The position numbers and the translations under genes were made by a program. DNA of 7,766 bases from assembly GCA_017439615.1 (NCBI GenBank), contig JAFSIU010000054.1, positions 1-7,766 on the forward strand. The letters are read 5' to 3'. Shown here piece after piece: positions 5,880 through 7,766 of the stretch. Position 1 is the stretch's first letter; every line of letters starts with the position of its first letter. Origin of the DNA: Bacillota bacterium. GTDB taxonomy: Bacteria > Bacillota > Dehalobacteriia > UBA4068. Below the pieces are notes generated by a model. The model was given only the letters and a program-made list of their open reading frames with translations. It was not told where the DNA came from and searched no databases.

Positions 5880-7766
5880 ATGAAAAAGGAAAGAAATGTT
5901 TTGTTGGCCTTGCTGCTGATTTTTGTCTGCGGCATGGCTTTTCTTGTCTTTGCGATGTTTGGTGGTGTATTCCGCGCTCCGATTGCGGTGCAGTCAAACG
6001 GGGAAGAAATCAAGCCTTATGGAAACAGACTTTCTTTGTCTGTATCGAGCAATCAAAAGCAATATGAGTCAGAATGTGAGTGGCTGCAGGATGCGGAGAT
6101 CAAGCAGGCGATTCCGGAGCTCACTTATGCAGACGATTTCAGTATCAAGGGCAAAAATGCTGATGAATTTTCCTATGTGATGAACGTATATAATCCCAGA
6201 GGTAAATGTGTGCAAAAAGAAATCGAACTGTCAATGCTTCCTGAATTACAGGCAGGTATATATTATATCGGCATAGTGAGACAAGACAAAAACGGTGAAT
6301 ATGTTGAAGAACCTGCTCTTTTCCAAAAAGAAATATGTGAATATGTTTTTAAAATGAAAAAGCCGTCAAACGCCGCAGAGGGTGAGCCGCATGTTACCGT
6401 TTTTTCCAATGGTGAAGAGATAAGGCCTTTTTCGGAAGCTCTTTCATCCTCCAGGTGGGCGCCGACAGGAGGCTGGGATGCCGCAAAACTAATACAAAGA
6501 TGGCCAAGGGACAAAAGTGTAGTTTCCGAATTCCCTGTTGTTACCTATGCAGAAGATTTTGAGATCAGAGTGAGGGATGATACTTCTCTCTACGGAACGT
6601 TTAAAATATATAAGTCGGTTGATAGTATGGTAGCTGAAGTAGGAACCCAGTCATATTTTGCGACTTTACCTGCCGGAACATATTATGTTTGTTTTAACAT
6701 TTCCTATCACAGCGGCGACTGGATGGTATCGAAACATGGTGATGAGGGCTATGAATATTCCGGCTCGTCCCAGTGCCTGTTCACACTGATAAAAGAAGAT
6801 GAAAAAGAAGAAACTGAAAAGAACGAGAAGGAAGATGGTGATGCAGTATCCCGCGAAGTCCCGATCGTTTCTCAAAACGGGAAGCAAATACCCATCACAC
6901 ATTCATATTTTCTTCATGCCTCATCCTATTCCAATGGTTATTGGATAGCTGCCGATGGAGCTCCATTTGGTTACGCTTTTGCGGGCAAGGAAAATACTCT
7001 CATTGAAATTGAATATAGCGATGATATTAATATCTTATACGAAGATGAAACGGTATCGTATTCCAAGATTAATGTTTATGACAATGAGATGAAGTCTTAT
7101 GACAGGGGTGTCAGCGTGAAGAATCTCGGTGCACTTCCCGCAGGTACTTATTATATCGGCATTATGATTTCACATCAGGGCAGATATATTGACGATGGAA
7201 AATATCCGGGCTATGAATCATCCACTAGTGAATATGTATTCAAGCTGCTTAAACCTGTTGCTGAAAAAGAGGAACCCCCTGTTTCGGAAATCTATGATCC
7301 GAACGCAAATGCAGATGTAGAACCTGATGTAGAACCTGTTGTAGAACCAGATATACAGCCTGATATAGAACCTGAGCCGGACCCCGACACAGAGACAATA
7401 GAACGCAGCAATACAATAGCCTTCTCCGCACCTATGTATTTATATTCCTATGAAGAGCTGGAGCAGGCAATAGCGGATGCATATTCAGGCAGCAAATCCT
7501 ATGATTACCAAAAGCTGGAACATTATCATGTCCCGACTTATGCATCAAAATGGTGTGAATTGAGTCAGATTTATTCCGGCAATCCAATGAGCTATACTGT
7601 CAGATACAGCATGAAAGAGGAATTTGGTGAGAGGAATTCCTATGCTGAACCATGGGATTTGACGATGACAATAACCGTTGATGAGAAAGCTGCCATAGAG
7701 AATTTTCAGTTCTTTACAACACAGGCTTCTTTTAAGCCCTATGAAGCCTGCGAAGGTGTATATTAT
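5880..7766 (+). CDS. Exported or membrane-anchored repeat protein, family not recognised (3' end outside window)
   Basis: An uninterrupted frame of 629 codons reaches the window edge without a stop, so the C terminus is missing. The protein begins MKKERN and then has a hydrophobic segment at about 7-29, a signal peptide or membrane anchor. I see no convincing lipobox or cleavage site. Three divergent modules follow (about 34-162, 172-305, 327-459). Each has an SNGEEI/QNGKQI-like opening, a YADDF/YAEDF/YSDDI strand, a central AG(T/I)YY strand and an EYVFK/CLFTL ending. A Lys/Glu-rich linker (305-320) separates modules 2 and 3. An acidic proline-rich spacer (479-505) leads to a different domain from about 513, rich in Tyr and Ser. 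The AGTYY strand resembles those of secreted beta-sandwich domains such as PPC or Ig-like folds, but this is a weak likeness. A cell-surface or sensor role is possible; no function is assigned. Confidence 0.85.
   Translation, partial: MKKERNVLLALLLIFVCGMAFLVFAMFGGVFRAPIAVQSNGEEIKPYGNRLSLSVSSNQKQYESECEWLQDAEIKQAIPELTYADDFSIKGKNADEFSYVMNVYNPRGKCVQKEIELSMLPELQAGIYYIGIVRQDKNGEYVEEPALFQKEICEYVFKMKKPSNAAEGEPHVTVFSNGEEIRPFSEALSSSRWAPTGGWDAAKLIQRWPRDKSVVSEFPVVTYAEDFEIRVRDDTSLYGTFKIYKSVDSMVAEVGTQSYFATLPAGTYYVCFNISYHSGDWMVSKHGDEGYEYSGSSQCLFTLIKEDEKEETEKNEKEDGDAVSREVPIVSQNGKQIPITHSYFLHASSYSNGYWIAADGAPFGYAFAGKENTLIEIEYSDDINILYEDETVSYSKINVYDNEMKSYDRGVSVKNLGALPAGTYYIGIMISHQGRYIDDGKYPGYESSTSEYVFKLLKPVAEKEEPPVSEIYDPNANADVEPDVEPVVEPDIQPDIEPEPDPDTETIERSNTIAFSAPMYLYSYEELEQAIADAYSGSKSYDYQKLEHYHVPTYASKWCELSQIYSGNPMSYTVRYSMKEEFGERNSYAEPWDLTMTITVDEKAAIENFQFFTTQASFKPYEACEGVYY
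5979..7256 (+). repeat. Three divergent protein modules of about 130 residues
   Basis: Module boundaries are about 5979-6365, 6393-6794 and 6858-7256. Shared landmarks are the openings QSNGEEI, FSNGEEI and SQNGKQI; then YADDF, YAEDF and YSDDI; then QAGIYYIGI (124-132), PAGTYYVCF (264-272) and PAGTYYIGI (420-428); then EYVFKMKKP, CLFTLIKED and EYVFKLLKP. Modules 2 and 3 also share an EGYEYS/PGYESS stretch before the last strand. The DNA is too diverged for obvious nucleotide repeats, so the duplication is old or under strong divergence. Confidence 0.75.
7314..7394 (+). repeat. Acidic proline-rich spacer (EPD-type tetrapeptide repeat)
   Basis: Residues 479-505 are a degenerate tetrapeptide run of the form D-V/I-E/Q-P, with successive units DVEP, DVEP, VVEP, DIQP, DIEP and then EPDPDTE. 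At the DNA level this is a 12-bp period built on GATGTAGAACCT and GATATAGAACCT. Such spacers commonly form extended, protease-tolerant stalks between domains of surface proteins. Copy number could vary by slippage. Confidence 0.8.

Noticed and set aside
5755..5997. Minus-strand frame of 80 codons across the intergenic region
   Set aside because: It covers the promoter and leader of the downstream gene, and its product is low-complexity and basic with no motif.
5834..6180. Two small plus-strand frames near the start of the repeat-protein gene (from 5834 and from 5923)
   Set aside because: Both overlap the frame starting at 5880, which has a proper ribosome site, a signal-like N terminus and continues open for 629 codons.
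7314..7394. CRISPR-like array
   Set aside because: The periodicity is 12 bp, in frame and protein-coding, with no spacers between units.

Overview
The window holds the distal part of one plus-strand operon (about 1 to 5650) and, behind a strong terminator, the start of a separate plus-strand gene for an exported or membrane-anchored repeat protein that runs off the right edge. Every gene lies on the plus strand. Moderate GC, strong AGGAGG-type ribosome sites, a ferredoxin-dependent 2-oxoacid oxidoreductase subunit and the gene content suggest an anaerobic Firmicute. A gut or rumen Negativicute (Acidaminococcaceae-like) or Clostridium relative is my guess; the window has no marker gene that fixes this.

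Region 1 (1-5650) has a few codons of an upstream gene and then four tightly packed genes: the gamma subunit of a 2-oxoacid:ferredoxin oxidoreductase, a branched-chain aminotransferase, a LeuA (2-isopropylmalate synthase)-like protein, and an 828-residue protein fusing an N-terminal sugar-isomerase-type TIM barrel to a full-length acyl-CoA synthetase. Gaps are 0, 29, 13 and -1 nt, and a 14-bp hairpin terminator closes the unit. Acyl-CoA ligase, 2-oxoacid:ferredoxin oxidoreductase and branched-chain aminotransferase would together connect branched-chain fatty acids, their CoA esters, 2-oxoacids and valine, leucine or isoleucine. This could run as amino-acid fermentation or as reductive carboxylation of isovalerate or isobutyrate back to amino acids.

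The unusual part is the pair of TIM barrels. The LeuA-like protein keeps a textbook allosteric (leucine-binding type) C-terminal domain but has lost the TLRDGEQ, HxHND and HESGIH catalytic signatures. The barrel fused to the ligase appears to have lost two of its four usual metal ligands (Asp to Asn163, Glu to Tyr232). Both look like enzyme folds reused for something else, possibly sensing or regulating the ligase/oxidoreductase/aminotransferase route. The sequence residues support the losses; the regulatory role is inference.

Region 2 (5651-5879) is a short AT-rich intergenic region with an imperfect inverted repeat, a direct repeat spaced 21 bp, and a near-consensus sigma-A promoter with an extended -10. 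Region 3 (5880-7766) is an open reading frame with an N-terminal hydrophobic segment, three divergent modules of about 130 residues, an acidic proline-rich spacer, and the start of a further domain. I do not recognise its family.
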